Shown here in pieces: positions 45,800-58,159 of a stretch of DNA of 64,000 nucleotides. Numbering within the stretch: the stretch's first letter is position 1; each line of letters starts with the position of its first letter. Location: contig OZ038531.1 in the NCBI GenBank assembly GCA_964036665.1, forward strand, positions 248,001 through 312,000, read 5' to 3'. The notes under the pieces are model-generated. The model did not search any database and was not told the origin of the DNA. It worked only from the letters and a program-made list of their open reading frames with translations. The DNA is from Gordius sp. MW1. Lineage: Eukaryota; Nematomorpha; Gordioida; Gordea; Gordiidae. Made by a program: the position numbers and the translations under genes.

Positions 45800-46365
45800 C
45801 TGTTATGTTATTTAAGTAATACCGAAGCAAAAATTGTGTAATTTGTCCAACATCACGAAGATAATTGGAAATAAATTTTGTCTACAAGCAGCAAATATGA
45901 GTGATATTAATACGTACGGTCAAGTTTCTTTTATATTGTAGATAGGACTAAATAGAGAATTTAAATGGTCCTTTCTTATAGCAGATGTTCATTCACAAAT
46001 ATAAAGATCAGATTTTAGAGCACATTTTAGTTTGATTATTGACGTTAAAAATAAACGCATAATTAATTCGCAAAATTATTCTTTAAATTATCTAATATAA
46101 CCAATTGATTATTGTCACTCATAAACAGTCATATTTCCCACATGTAACCATTTTTACTCAATATTAAAACAATTTCCGGATATTGTCAAGCCTCCTAAAT
46201 TTAATGACAAAGTGAAATATTATATCACACACCATAATTAACAAGGATCGGCGATACATTGCTCTCCGTGACATTTAAATCCCTAAAAATTTCAAACAGC
46301 AAAAAGGAATTTGGGTAGATGAGCAGATTTGGCATAATATGATTTTCACAGAGCTAATGGCCATC
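45800..46365. other. Intergenic, nothing recognised
   Basis: AT-rich; it leads into a decayed gypsy RT. Confidence 0.35.
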
Positions 46366-46369
46366 TCCA

Positions 46370-46790
46370 ATACAAATAATCCCAAAAGATACCCCACGAT
46401 GGCGTCCGTGTGGTGATTTTAGAATGCCTAATTATGCAACAAAACCTGATAGGTACTTAATTCCACGTGTAAATGATTTTGTTTTAAATCTAACAGGCAA
46501 ATCCATTTTTTTACAGTTGAATTTAATAAAAACTTATCATCTAATTCCGATGGCATCGGGAGGACATCCCAAAAACCGCAATTACAACAACTTCTGAACT
46601 TTTTGAATTTTCACAAAGGCTTTCTGACTGCGGAAGCAGCACAAAAATTTCAGCGCCTCGATGAAATTTTTAATGGCTTGGACTATGTGATTGTTTGCTT
46701 ACATTGTTGATTGCCAGTACTACAGAACATGAATTAAATCTTCAACGGTTACAAATATATGAAATACGTCAAAATATGTCAAAATGTTTT
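46370..46790 (+). pseudogene. Decayed Ty3/gypsy reverse transcriptase
   Basis: It reads RWRPCGDFRMPN, then KPDRYLIPRVNDF, LTGKSIFLQLNLIKTYH and IPMA in one frame. It continues with frame changes through NGLDYV-like and YxDD-region remnants. Stops are present. No other parts of the element are recognisable nearby. Confidence 0.8.
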
Positions 46791-46799
46791 AGACACTGT

Positions 46800-47725
46800 C
46801 TCCTCAATTAATTACATAGTGATAATTGTTATTACAACTTTTTAAACTTTAGTCTTGGAGACATAAAAATAATCCATTAGAAACTACTCAAATTTGCTTC
46901 TTGTGATAAGACGACATCTTTGGCTTTTCCACATATACCTAAATATTAGTCCTTCCGTTTTTATTCCTATTCAACGAACTATCCAATCTTATGACTGACT
47001 GAATTATGAAAATTGTTCATTCAGAATATTTATACAATTAAAGATATACATATCCTTCTTCAACTCCTACGCCTCTATTTAGCTGAGCAAGAGGCATAAG
47101 ACGCATGTGAAATTGCAGTTAAACACCATTTATATTGCTTTTTTAAAACATCCATTGCAAACAATGGCAAACAATTTTATTAGTTTACATCTATTTATGT
47201 AATAATGACAATGTCACGTTACATTATTTAAGATAAAAATGGCTTGACCAGCCGTCTTACCTTTTTGGGTAGCTTTAAAAGTCATTCCAACCCAGAAGTC
47301 CAAATGCCTTAAATTTCAATTTATACGGGATTCGAAATTTCAAATATATGTATTTATATTATTGCCCTTGTTTGAACTTCACTCAGTGGTTTTCATTTTC
47401 TACACTTTAAGAAATGCCTATGCTCATAACATTCAACGAACGGTAATATTGTTGCGTATAATAGTCAATAAGTTCTAATTACCTCATCTAGCAACCTAAT
47501 ACAGGCGACATAATTTTTTAATTAAATATATTTACGTTGTTCATTAAATTTGGATAATATTGGATAAATGGTGTAAACACCTTAAGTTTTAGTTAAAAAA
47601 ATCTCATTAATAAAATAATTTTTAAGGTGAGATTAGCTTATACATTCAAATGTGTTATAGCTTCCACCTAACTATAAACTTTTCTTGAAACCCCATTTGC
47701 TGAAAATTACAGCAAATTCGATCTA
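46800..47725. other. AT-rich intergenic stretch
   Basis: Nothing supportable. Confidence 0.35.
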
Positions 47726-47728
47726 GAA

Positions 47729-50447
47729 TTTTTTAAAACAGAGGTGCCCAGGCTCTGGAAAACATCCAGCAGCTATACTCACCTCAACTCACAACCATTT
47801 ATCGCATAATACCTACTCCCAGGTCGGAACCACCACCAACAATACATATTCAGACATCCCTCATTCCCCTGTTAACAGGATTTTAAAAAACATCCCTAAA
47901 GGAGCCAGACATCAAGTTCTAATTGCCCTTACTGATGCCATCTCAAACCTCTCTAAGGATCCAAGCAGCACCCTCCATTGGGCCAACCTTTTTCAATTTA
48001 CTTCCCGTGTCCTTTCAGTACCACCATCAAATTACAAAGGTACCCTTTCGAACTGGGTTAAACAAAACTCAGCAAAATGGGACGTTTCATCACCCCCTAT
48101 TATTTACGAGCCACACATCCATAAGATTACATCAGTTCAACAAAGAGCCAAACGGGTTTCCGCTAAACTCAACCTTTTCGACATCCAGGGTGCTCTTCGC
48201 CTGGCCAATTCAGACTGCAAAATTTCCCCAGACACTCAAGAAACCTTCGAATCTTTACAAATTAAACACCCTGAAAGAAATTGCTCCCAATTTCCCTCTA
48301 CAATCAATTCCCCCTTCAAGGACTTCACATCGCATGAAATTCTCGAGGCTATCGGTTCTTTTAAAAAATCCTCAGTAGGTTCTGGTTTAGACGGTTTCCG
48401 GGCTTCACATTTAATAGAATTAACAAGACCTCACATTGACAGGTCTGGCCACTTCACATCCACCCTAGCAATCTTCCTTAACCAGGTTATTAAAGGCTTA
48501 GTACCTGACGCGATCTCTCCCTATTTTTTTGGGGCCACCCTAATATCACTTACCAAACCAGATGGTGGCCTTCGTCCAATAGCCATGGGTTCAATTTTTA
48601 GACGCCTATGCTGCAAACTAATTATTGCTCGAGTAAAAACCAACATTGCAGATCAATTAGCTCCCATCCAACTAGGTTTCGGAATCAAGTGTGGTTGTGA
48701 AATCGCCTCTCACGCTGTCCGCATAGCCCTCGCCCATCCCGACCATTCGATCCTAGCTAAGATCGACTTCAAAAACGCCTTTAATACTATCTACAGGTCA
48801 CACTTCTTAACAGAGGCTTACAAATTTCTTCCCGAGTACTCCATTTTCCTTAATGCATGCTACGCTCCTACTTCCATGCTCAACTTTAATTCCAAAATAA
48901 TTGCATCGAGTGACGGCATTCAACAAGGAGACCCGCTAGGCCCCCTACTATTCTGCCTAGGTATAAAATCCCTGACCGAAGACCTAGCCTCTAAATATAA
49001 TCTATCACTCAACTTGTGGTACCTAGACGATGGTACCATCAAAGGAAATGCAGAAGACGTCAAAGAAGCCCTTTCATACCTTGAAGTCGAAGCTTCAAAA
49101 ATTGGTCTCCATCTTAATCATACCAAGACCGAGGTTTGCAAAAACAATACTGACCCTTTAAGCCTAGACCCATACTTTGACGCTTTCAAACATATTCACC
49201 CTAACGAACTAACGCACTTAGGATCTCCCATAGGTGGCTCACACCCTTGTAACAAGTTATTAACAGAGACAATCCAAAAACTAGTAGAAATCAAACCCCT
49301 CCTTTCTTACTTGCCAGCCCACCAGGCTTTCTTTTTAATTAAAAACTGCTATTCTTTACCTAAGATAAATCATATCTTCAGGTCATCCACCTCATTCTTA
49401 AATCCCAGTGCTCTATCTTTATTCGACCAAAAACTCAAAGACGTTGTCGAGGAAATCACAAACCTTTCTTTTACTGGGTCTCAATGGAAACAAGCGTGTC
49501 TCCCCACAAAATATGGTGGTTTGGGCCTGAGATCATCCTCTCTTGTAGCTTTGTCGGCCTTCATCTCGAGTCGACTTTCAGCCAAACCAATCATCGACAT
49601 ACTAATCGATCAACCAGATCCTTTCACCCAAATCGCCCTCGACATGTGGAGTTCTTTGTCCGACCCTAACACTCCATTCCCTACCATAAACTCTCAAAAG
49701 AGTTGGAACACTCCTCTCTACGACCATGCCCTTAAAACTCTTATATCGGGCGCATCGTTGGAGGAGTTACCAGCTTTAAGAAGTTTCGCATCAAGGTCCG
49801 GCCACGAGTGGTTGGAGGCCATCCCAAGTCGGACTCATGACCTTCAACTCTCCAACAACGAGTTCAGGATTGCAACAGGGCTCCGCCTAGGATGCGATAT
49901 AGTTGCCTCTCATCAATGCAACTTATGTGGCTCATCCGTTGGTACAAAAGGTCACCACGGCCTGCATTGCAAATTTAATAAGGCCAGATTTCTACGGCAC
50001 ACATCCGTTAACGCTCTTCTACAGAAGACATTCAAAAAGGCGGGCTTTCCTTCCCAATTGGAGCCTAATGGTCTTTGCCTTAGCGACAAGAAGAGACCTG
50101 ATGGACAGACCCTCATCCCATGGGCAAAAGGGCTATGCCTAGCTTGGGACTACACTTGTCCGGATGCCTTTGCTCCCTCAAACCAAAACAAAGACCCCCT
50201 TGTTGATTCTGAAAGATTAAAATCCGCTAAATACGCAGAACTTAATTCCTCACTCCTTTTCTCCCCCATAGTGACCACTACCCTCACTACAATAGGTCCT
50301 AAAACCCAAGCCCTCCTGAAGGAATTGGGACGCCGCATAGCTGCCAATACCCTTGACAAAAGGGAAACTTTTTTTATAAAACAGAAAATCGGAATGATTA
50401 TTTGCCATTACAACGCTATGGCAATTTTTGAATGTTTACCTCTATGA
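47729..50447 (+). CDS. LINE ORF: reverse transcriptase with C-terminal RLE-like nuclease
   Basis: One frame is open from 47729 (just after an in-frame TAG) to the stop at 50445-50447, about 905 codons. The first in-frame ATG is only at 48585. The N-terminal part contains the pre-RT region and KKSSVGSGLDGFRASHL. RT motifs follow: LTKPDGGLRPIAMGS, AKIDFKNAFNT, GIQQGDPLGPLLF and the active site WYLDDGT (about 49017-49037). A zinc motif CNLCGSSVGTKGHHGLHC precedes KRPDGQTLIPW and LAWDYTCPD, the RPD..D pattern of the restriction-like endonuclease of R2/NeSL-type LINEs. There is no upstream APE domain. The copy is probably 5'-truncated, or its start codon is lost. GC is clearly higher than the surroundings, so it looks young. 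Confidence 0.88.
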
Positions 50448-50531
50448 TTTATATGTTGTTTTTAGTTTCATTTAATGTAAATCTTGCATAATAAAATTAA
50501 CTAGTTAAAAAAAAAAAAAAAAAAAAAAAAA
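50448..50531 (+). terminator. LINE 3' UTR, poly(A) signal and poly(A) tail
   Basis: AATAAA at 50490-50495 is followed by a run of 25 A (50507-50531). This marks the 3' end of an inserted transcript copy. Confidence 0.85.
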
Positions 50532-50639
50532 TTAAATAAAATAAACTAGAAGTTTATATAAAATTTATTTGCCATTGTTAAATTATTTAACTGTTTGAAA
50601 CAACTTTAATAATTTTTGTTATTCCTTTTATTGCACCAG

Positions 50640-51660
50640 GTGAAAGATTTTTAAGAAATAAAAGAATTTATAGAATTGGCCATTTTTTATAAAATGTGGC
50701 CTGTTAAGGTCAAACATCTTTCTGTTGATTTTATAAAAAATAAATATTTATAATTTTTTATATAATGCATTTTCCTTTTAACATTTTACACAAACTGATT
50801 TGTTAGTTCTTTTACAGAATTTGACGAATTCGAGAAAGGTAAATAAATTATAACTCAAAGAACTCATATTCTATCATGTTACCAATTTTAAAAATATATC
50901 AAGCAATAGAATGTCATATTCTATTATTTGCCTAACACTTTAAAAATAATATGTTCAAAATCGTAATTTTGATAATTTGCATCAGTATGGGGTTATTTCA
51001 TTTGAATAATTCATCACTTAATGTTGGTGAGAAAAATTATCGCATTAGGAGGGGTAAGAATTATATTCCATTTGTTTAGTTTATAATCATTAGATTTGTC
51101 GGAATACCACTCGGCTGTTCTTAGAAGATTTCCTAGATATGGAAAAATTAATAAACATCTTCAGCCAGGGTAAAACTAATATAGTATAATATTTATCTAT
51201 GAGTTGTTCTGTAATCAAAATTGTTTTATAATTAATTAAACTTATAATAAATTTGAATATTTTATATTTTAAAGTGGATTCCCACCATGTTGGCCAACGG
51301 GTAGATGCTTAAATGTAGTTGAAGACGAAGAGCAGAATTAAACTTTTAAAACTTACATTGAATTTATATATATAATTTTTTTAACTTGCTTTTATATAGA
51401 TTAAATAAACTTATTTGTTAAAAGCATACAATGGTCTAATAAGAACATTTTAAGTTTGGAGGTTTAGTTTATTGTTTGAGTTACTAATTAAGTAATTTGG
51501 TTATTAATAATATTAATTTAATTACAAACAAGGTTCAAATCATTTATTCAATTTGAAAATAAACAAATTTACTAAATACATTAAAATTAACAAATCCATA
51601 TAATATAGCCTTTTGTTAGCAACTTTATTAACTCCCCATCCCATCTAAATTTATATTTAA
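50640..51660 (+). repeat. Dispersed repeat family R, copy 2 (uninterrupted)
   Basis: Collinear with 36752-39400, without the Helitron. The best-kept block (50985-51075) could be read as MGLFHLNNSSLNVGEKNYRI and so on, but stops follow at once. Confidence 0.8.
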
Positions 51661-53995
51661 CGTTAAGTAAATCAGAATCAACGATATTAGATTTTACGAT
51701 TATATAGACTCTTTATAAGATGGTTCTCTTCACCCGCCAGGTATCACTAATTTGGTCAAATTTTATTAAAAAATTAATTATTTAGCATCCCTAGGGTCTA
51801 TAAGAATAGTCAGTTGAAAATTTTTAGAACCAATTTTTTCAAAAACTATTATAGATAAAAGCATTTTTTAAATAATTTGAAAGATTATAGAATCAAAGAC
51901 TACCTAGACTACTACTTCTCAATGATTTCGGGCCAACTTTTTACAAATTTGGGCCCGGCCCTGCCCGGAATTATAAAACCTCAAAATGTAAGGCCCGAGC
52001 CCAACCGGGCCCGGGTTTTTCCGGGCTTTGAATCGTGCTTACACTGGGCAGAGCATACATGCCTAGCGTAACCTTCTTAATGATCATGATTTGATTATAA
52101 AACAATAAATCTATTAATGATTTTTTCAACTTTTTTTGCAAAAGTTCATAGTATAAAGAGAGTCGGGGTACAACAGTGAAGAATAGCAAATAAGCTATAA
52201 AAGGTCTTAGTAAAAGAATATTTTCAATTTTCTCTGATTTTTTGATAGGAATTATGGCGGATAAATGGTATATAAATAAAATTGTACCACCAAACATGGT
52301 ATAACTTAGATCAATTGATAATATGCAGCCTAATATAGAGGTCTACATTTCTATAATTCATTCTAATTTTGTTAATTATTTATAGAATTTACGCCATGAT
52401 TTTAATAGTAAATGGGGGATTTTTGAATGTTCCATTTTTAGGTTTGTAACAATAGGTCCGCCGTTATAAAGTGTTAAAGAATTTTGACAGTCATTACTTT
52501 GCTTCAACTAATTTGGAAATTTTATTAATTTGCTTTACTTTAAATTATATGCAAAACAAAACACCATAATTTAAAATTCACGATTAACGAATTTGAACTT
52601 TATATTACAATTTTTTTCGCTGTTAATAAATCTCCTATAAATTTCGAAATCATTATATCCAATACGCGAATTCGGTATCAAGACATTATTAGACAATTCC
52701 TAACAGTTATTTTTAATGATAGGTTTAAAATAAAAATAAAATAGCGCAAACATAAATCCAAGATGCCTCATGGACATCACAGTGCAACTAAAAAAGGCAA
52801 GCCATTCAGATATCTATTTAAGATGTGGTGTGAAGCCCCTTAAAACCGACTATCTTACTACCTTGGAACAGTACCAAAAGGCACGTTATCGTTGTTCAAG
52901 CAAAATGAAATAGGATTATAAGGAGCTATCATAAATGACTTAGCTACCTTTCAGTTTTGTGTCTTATATTGTATATTCTAGTAATGTCTTTACAATCGCT
53001 TATTATTGAACTGTCTTTCAGAAGTGAATATCTGAGCTACAAAAACAGTGGGTTTAAATCCTCTTTAATGCCTATTAATCGATATAATTCCTATAAAAAA
53101 TAAAGGATTTATTCCGTAAAGGAATATTTCCAACTTTATGGCAGTACGTTTGTGTTGGCATGCTAATCATAACGAGGTCTTTTAATTTTTTAACCTATAA
53201 CATATAGTAGAATCACACCTTTTTAAAAAATGCAGGAAAATATATTGGTTCAATGCCTAAAGATATGTAAGTAATTTATTGGAGACATAAAATGCTCTTC
53301 TGATTAAATGTTGATGCCGTAAAAGTACCTTTTCGGGACAGAAATTGGTGCTTCTTCCCATTATATCGGATGTCGCATACCCCTGCCTGCCAGCTCCATT
53401 GTCTTAACAAAGAAATCATTTACATTTGCAGGTTTAAAAAGTAAGCTCTCCAAACTTATTAAATGAACTCAAAATCTTAAATTTTTCAAGAGACACGATA
53501 GACGGTCATCAACGACAAAAAGACCATATTTTTATGCCCATGCTGCAATGTCAGTCATCACATTCATTGTTGATCATCGTTTCAAATTGACAAAGTGATT
53601 TTTTTAATTACATAAAACTTTTTCATCTTGCAGTTATGAATCAATAATCCCAAAGGTATTTACTTTATATACAGGCTTATATCTACAAGATGCACCAGCT
53701 CATTTAATTACGATGAGAGATTAGATTCCCGAAAAGTATAAAATAAATCCTTAAAGAATGTCAATAAAGGTATGTTACACTTTGAAATGTAAAGTTAGTT
53801 TATTTCAATTCTAGAAATTTTAGCATCAAAAATATTAGACGTAATATATTTATATTTTTAAAACCCGGCGTGCCATCTACATAGCGCAACGTGCTACTTA
53901 AATGCTCAGAAAACTCTATATTTATTATGATAGTATATATACAAATTTGAGTTAGTTTGTTATAAAATATCTGTTTACAAATTTAAATTCTATTT
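51661..53995. other. Mostly AT-rich; possible coding traces not resolved
   Basis: 51935-52065 holds GGGCCCGGCCC / CCGGGCCCGGGTT motifs like decayed hAT ends. 52762-52930 (MPHGHHSATKKGKPFRYL) and 53335-53600 (GTEIGASSHYIGCRIPLPAS, then KRPYFYAHAAMSVITF) show better-than-random codon patterns and could be exons or transposon relics, but I cannot name them. Confidence 0.3.
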
Positions 53996-54271
53996 TCATC
54001 CCAGAAGCCGAGATCGGCATCCAGGTGGGGGTGCGCACCCTGGTATAGGGAGATTTCTAAATAAATACATTAATATTTTATATAATTTATATTAATTTTT
54101 TATATTATCATGACAAAATTTAGGTAGCAAATAATTTTTTTACACATGTCATGCGAATATTAAATAAATAAATTATTTAAAAAATTTAAATTGTATTGAA
54201 ATAATATTTTTAAAATTTTACACTTACATGAGATCGTCATTAGTATTTCCATTTTCAGGGTTTGTAGACAT
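53996..54271 (-). CDS. Possible two-exon microprotein, 34 aa
   Basis: Exon 1 (54271-54228) encodes MSTNPENGNTNDDL with a strong donor GTAAGT. Exon 2 (54056-53996) follows TTTAG and encodes INLPIPGCAPPPGCRSRLLG-stop. The phase is kept. The intron is 171 nt. Exon 2 is strikingly GC-rich against AT-rich flanks. No family is recognised. It may instead be a 5' exon pair of something else, or chance. Confidence 0.25.
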
Positions 54272-54612
54272 TTTAAAACTAATTCCTGACAAATTTTAAA
54301 TACAAATTAATAGAAATATTATTGTATTATGTTAAATTAAAATCTTACTCCTCTTAGTGCGATATAAGTTTTCTCTACCAACATTGGCTAATAAATTATT
54401 CATAGACAAGGCTATGCTAATTATAAATAAAACTATGAGTTTGAACATTTTAATTTTTGCGGCTGTTTGATTTGTAATAGAATAGAGTATTCTCTGCAAA
54501 TTTTGGCAATTTAATTAATTTTAAGAAAAAAAATGAATATTTTCTTTAATATTATAAAGGAAATATATGAAAATTAAAACTAAAATGTCAAAAAATGATT
54601 ATTTTGCCACTC

Positions 54613-54905
54613 CCTAAATCATTATTGGCCCCCTCCAATGCTGGCTACGCACATGCTCATAGTTAAATATGCTTTTTTTACACGACATCGATTTGTCTAA
54701 GTTATCTGCTGTATTGCCAAAACATTGCGCCATTATTCATCTCTACAGTTTAAGATCAGTGGCGTAGCTAGCCTTTTTGCCTTGGGGGGATGAGCTGGTC
54801 AAATAGGGGAGGGGGGGGGACAAAAAAATTTCCTACGCGCACCCTTAAGAATAAAAATATTTATGTTTTGCCCCCCCCCCAATCCAAAATTCAAATACGA
54901 CCATG
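54613..54905. repeat. Relics of the GGGCGTAGCC MITE family
   Basis: GGCTACGCACATG near 54644 and GTGGCGTAGCTAGCC at about 54760, followed by G-runs, then CCCCCCCCCCAATCCAAAATTC..CCATGGG at 54870-54905. The ends are decayed. Confidence 0.6.
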
Positions 54906-55740
54906 GGTCAAATGCAACTGAAAATTTTTTCCCTCATAAACGTTGGACAAACTTAAAATTCCGCTCCTACTTTGTGTATTTACTCTAATAACATCACACT
55001 AATATGTCCCCTGATTATAGGGCATAAAATAAATAAAATGTATTTATAAATAAACAAAGGGATGTTGTTGAAACAATATAGAAAATTTCACATGGTATAA
55101 AAAGTTTTGTATAAATGAATTGTAAGGGTACAAAGTGGAACGGGGATATTGACAAAAAATCTTTGACATTTTAAAAAATAATGCAAATAGTTAAAAAAAA
55201 CTATACAACAAAGTTTTTATAAAAACATTTTATTGCCACAACCCCAATAATCTTGGCCATATATAAAAAATTATAATTTTACATATGCAATATTGGCAGC
55301 ATTTTCAGGCAGCATTTATATTAAGAAAACAATGAGAACAAACCTTTTTTAGGTTAGATCCTCAAAAGGCGCAATTATAACATAAAATATAAAAAAATTA
55401 ATTATGAAATTAAAATTAGTATTTAGAAGTTATTGCCCCTTGATTTTATAGATATATTTGCACAACCCCCCCCCCCCCTTTACACCACCTAAAAATTAAA
55501 ATGAACTAATAAATTTAACGGCTAAATGAACCTTAAAAATATTCTGTCAAAATTAAATGAATCAAAATTTTATTTAATAAATTTAGATGAAATTAGAGAT
55601 GTGAGATGCACAGAACAACTTAGCGTTTAAAGACAAACGTAATGAATTTTTCTAGGATTTTTATCCCTTGAAAGTTTTGATGCGTCAACAATTGTATAAA
55701 ATTCAGGAATTGGTTACTAATATTAATTTATCAAACTTAT
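54906..55740. other. AT-rich intergenic stretch
   Basis: Nothing supportable beyond a C(11) run near 55470. Confidence 0.35.
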
Positions 55741-55749
55741 GATGGGATC

Positions 55750-55918
55750 GGTGGCCCGTCAACTCGCCGAAAACAATCTCGCCGAAAATAATGTCCCCCA
55801 GCTAAAAAATGTCCCCAAATTTGTGATTGGTTGATGGGTTAGGGTTAATAAGCTTGGGGCTTTTTTTGCTGGGGGATATTTCTCGGCGAGATTGTTTTCG
55901 GCGAGTTGATAGGGCACC
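55750..55918. mobile_element. 169-bp MITE with 9-bp target duplication (MULE-like)
   Basis: Inverted ends of about 50 bp: GGTGGCCCGTCAACTCGCCG with AAAACAATCTCGCCGA inside, and the complement ending GGGCACC. The flanks are identical 9-mers GATGGGATC (55741-55749 and 55919-55927). A GGGTTAGGGTTAA motif sits at the exact centre. Confidence 0.9.
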
Positions 55919-55969
55919 GATGGGATCGATGGGATATCACTAAACTCGGGCCTTCGGCCCTCGTGGGCA

Positions 55970-56055
55970 GGGGGAGAAGGGAAGGGAAGAGGGGAAGGGA
56001 AGGGAAGGGAAGGGAAGGGAAGGGAAGGGGGGAGGGAAGGGGGGACGACTCATCT
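55970..56055 (+). repeat. Purine-rich simple repeat (GGGAA)n
   Basis: Runs of GGGAAGGGAAGG; the frames across it are artefacts. Confidence 0.9.
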
Positions 56056-56399
56056 GTACTTCGTATAAATGTATCATATTTGCTATGCAATTTATGGGCG
56101 AGAAAGGTGGGAAGGGGCGAGAATGCCTATAGGGGGGTATTAAATGCCTAATAATTAATTAATTATTTATACAAATTTTCCATTATAGGCAAAATGTAAT
56201 ATAGGCAAAATGTAATATAGGCAAGGGTTAGGGTTAGATTTAGTGTTTGCATCTAGTTGCGTATTACATTAGTTTTTATGGCCTTTAGTGATTATGGGTC
56301 TAACAAACATTATATTATAAAACAACACAATGTTAAGAATTTGCAGAATTGTTGGGAGAAATTTTTTGTTAAATTTGAACAATTTTTAATTAAAAAAAT

Positions 56400-57690
56400 C
56401 AAAACTTGGCCAATGGTCACTTTTTCTCTATTGGTCAGTACCAACAGATACTCTATAAGTCAATGATAGCCAAAAAATCGGAAAAAAAAATTTTGATGCT
56501 CACTTTGGCCAATGGTCATTTTTTCCATTGGTCAGCAGCCAGCACACGGTAAAAGTAGATATAAATTCATAAGATTAAAAAAAACGAAAAAAAAATTTCT
56601 AATCACATTTTGGCCAATGGTCATTTTTTTCCATTGGTCAGCAGCCAGGACACGGTAAAAGTGGATATAAATTCATAATAGTCGAAAAAAACGAAAAAAA
56701 AGTTTTCGAATCACATTTTGGCCAATGGTCATTTTATTCCATTGGTCAGCAGCCAGCGGACGGCCAAAAAGTCATAATAGCAATGGTAGGAACAGGAACA
56801 ATCATAATAGTAAAAAAAAACGAAAAAATAAACTCGGATTTACATTTTGGCCAATGGTCATTTTTTTCATTGGTCAGCAGCCAACGAACGGCCAAAAAGT
56901 AATATTATCAATGATAGTAACAAGAACAATCATAAGAGTCAAAAAAACTCCGGGATTCTAACCCATAAACTAGTTAAATTGCATAGCAATTAAAAGTAAA
57001 CAACTTTTATTTATATTTATTATATAACATTGGTCAGCAGCCAGCAGACGGCCAAAAAGTCATAATAGCAATGGTAGTAACAGGAACAATCCTAATAGTC
57101 AAAAAAAAAACGAAAAAAAAAACTCGGATTCCCATTTTGGCCAATGGTCATTTTTTTCATTGGTCAGCAGCCAACGGACGGCCAAAAAGTCTTATTATCA
57201 ATGATAGTAACAAGAACAATCATAAGAGTCAAAAAAATCCGGGATTCTAACCCAAAAACTAGTTAAATTGCATAGCAATTCAAAGTAAACAACTTTTATT
57301 TATGTTTATTATATAACATTGGTCAGGAGCCAGCGGACGGCCAAAAAGTCATAATAGCAATGGTAGTAACAGGAACAATCCTAATAGTCAAAAAAAACGA
57401 AAAAAATAATTTCGATTCACATTTTGGCCAATGGTCATTTTTTCCATCGGTCAGGAGCCAGCGGACGGCCAAAAATTCTTATTATCAATGATAGTAACAA
57501 GAACAATCATAAGAGTCAAAAAAAACTCCAGGATTTCAACTAAAAAACTAGTTAAATTGCATAGCAATTAAAAGTAAACAACTTTTATTTATGTTTATTA
57601 TATAACTAGTTAAATTGCATAGCAATTAAAAGTAAACAACTTTTATTTATGTTTATTATATAATAGATAATTTAACAAATCTTATATATA
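56400..57690. repeat. Complex tandem array with hairpin units
   Basis: Units of about 105 bp, then about 288 bp, share TTGGCCAATGGTCATTTTTT, CCATTGGTCAGCAGCCAGCG and GACGGCCAAAAAGTC. CCAATGG..CCATTGG forms a hairpin in each unit (about 56411, 56506, 56613, 56719, 56847, 57140, 57425). From 56970 the units also contain CTAGTTAAATTGCATAGCAA, itself a hairpin, at about 56971, 57258, 57549 and 57606. No coding sequence is seen. Confidence 0.85.
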
Positions 57691-57925
57691 ACACACCGAG
57701 GGAGATAGAGATGAGGGGTGGGGCACCTCTTATGCATTAATTTAAAAAATAACACAGCGAGGGAGATAGAGATGAGGGGTGGGGCACCTCTTTCTCATGC
57801 ATTAATTTAAAAAATCGATAACCTAATATACCCAATGCAAATAGATAGGGAGGGTAACGGACAACGGACGGACGGACAACGGACGGACACCAAAAAACAA
57901 GCCCATAAATTGCATAGCAATTAAT
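57687..57925. repeat. 70-bp duplication and GGAC-rich tail
   Basis: GAGGGAGATAGAGATGAGGG..GGGGCACCTCTT..ATGCATTAATTTAAAAAAT occurs twice (57697-57755 and 57757-57815). ACGGACAACGGACGGACGG and another TTGCATAGCAATTAA hairpin (57907-57922) follow. Confidence 0.8.
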
Positions 57926-58159
57926 AAAGGGGAAAAAATGGTGTCCAAACTATTTTTTTGTAAAACTATTGGCTTTATATGTGCATGTGATACATAAAAA
58001 TATGCAAGATATGTTAAACAATAAGCATGTGAGATGGACAATTAAATAGAATCCAGGATGGAATTTTCTTAAATCTAATAATATTTTAATATATTTTGAA
58101 AGTGTTAAAAAGTTCAAAACAAGTTTAAAGTCCAGATAATATTTCATTAAATATTAAAA

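Noticed and set aside
48585..50447. LINE ORF starting at its first ATG
   Set aside because: The same frame is open 285 codons further upstream and already contains conserved pre-RT sequence, so the ATG at 48585 is internal to the RT.
55845..56151. Open frames on both strands (PLPFPSLPF / GREGKGREGK)
   Set aside because: They come from the GGGAA simple repeat.
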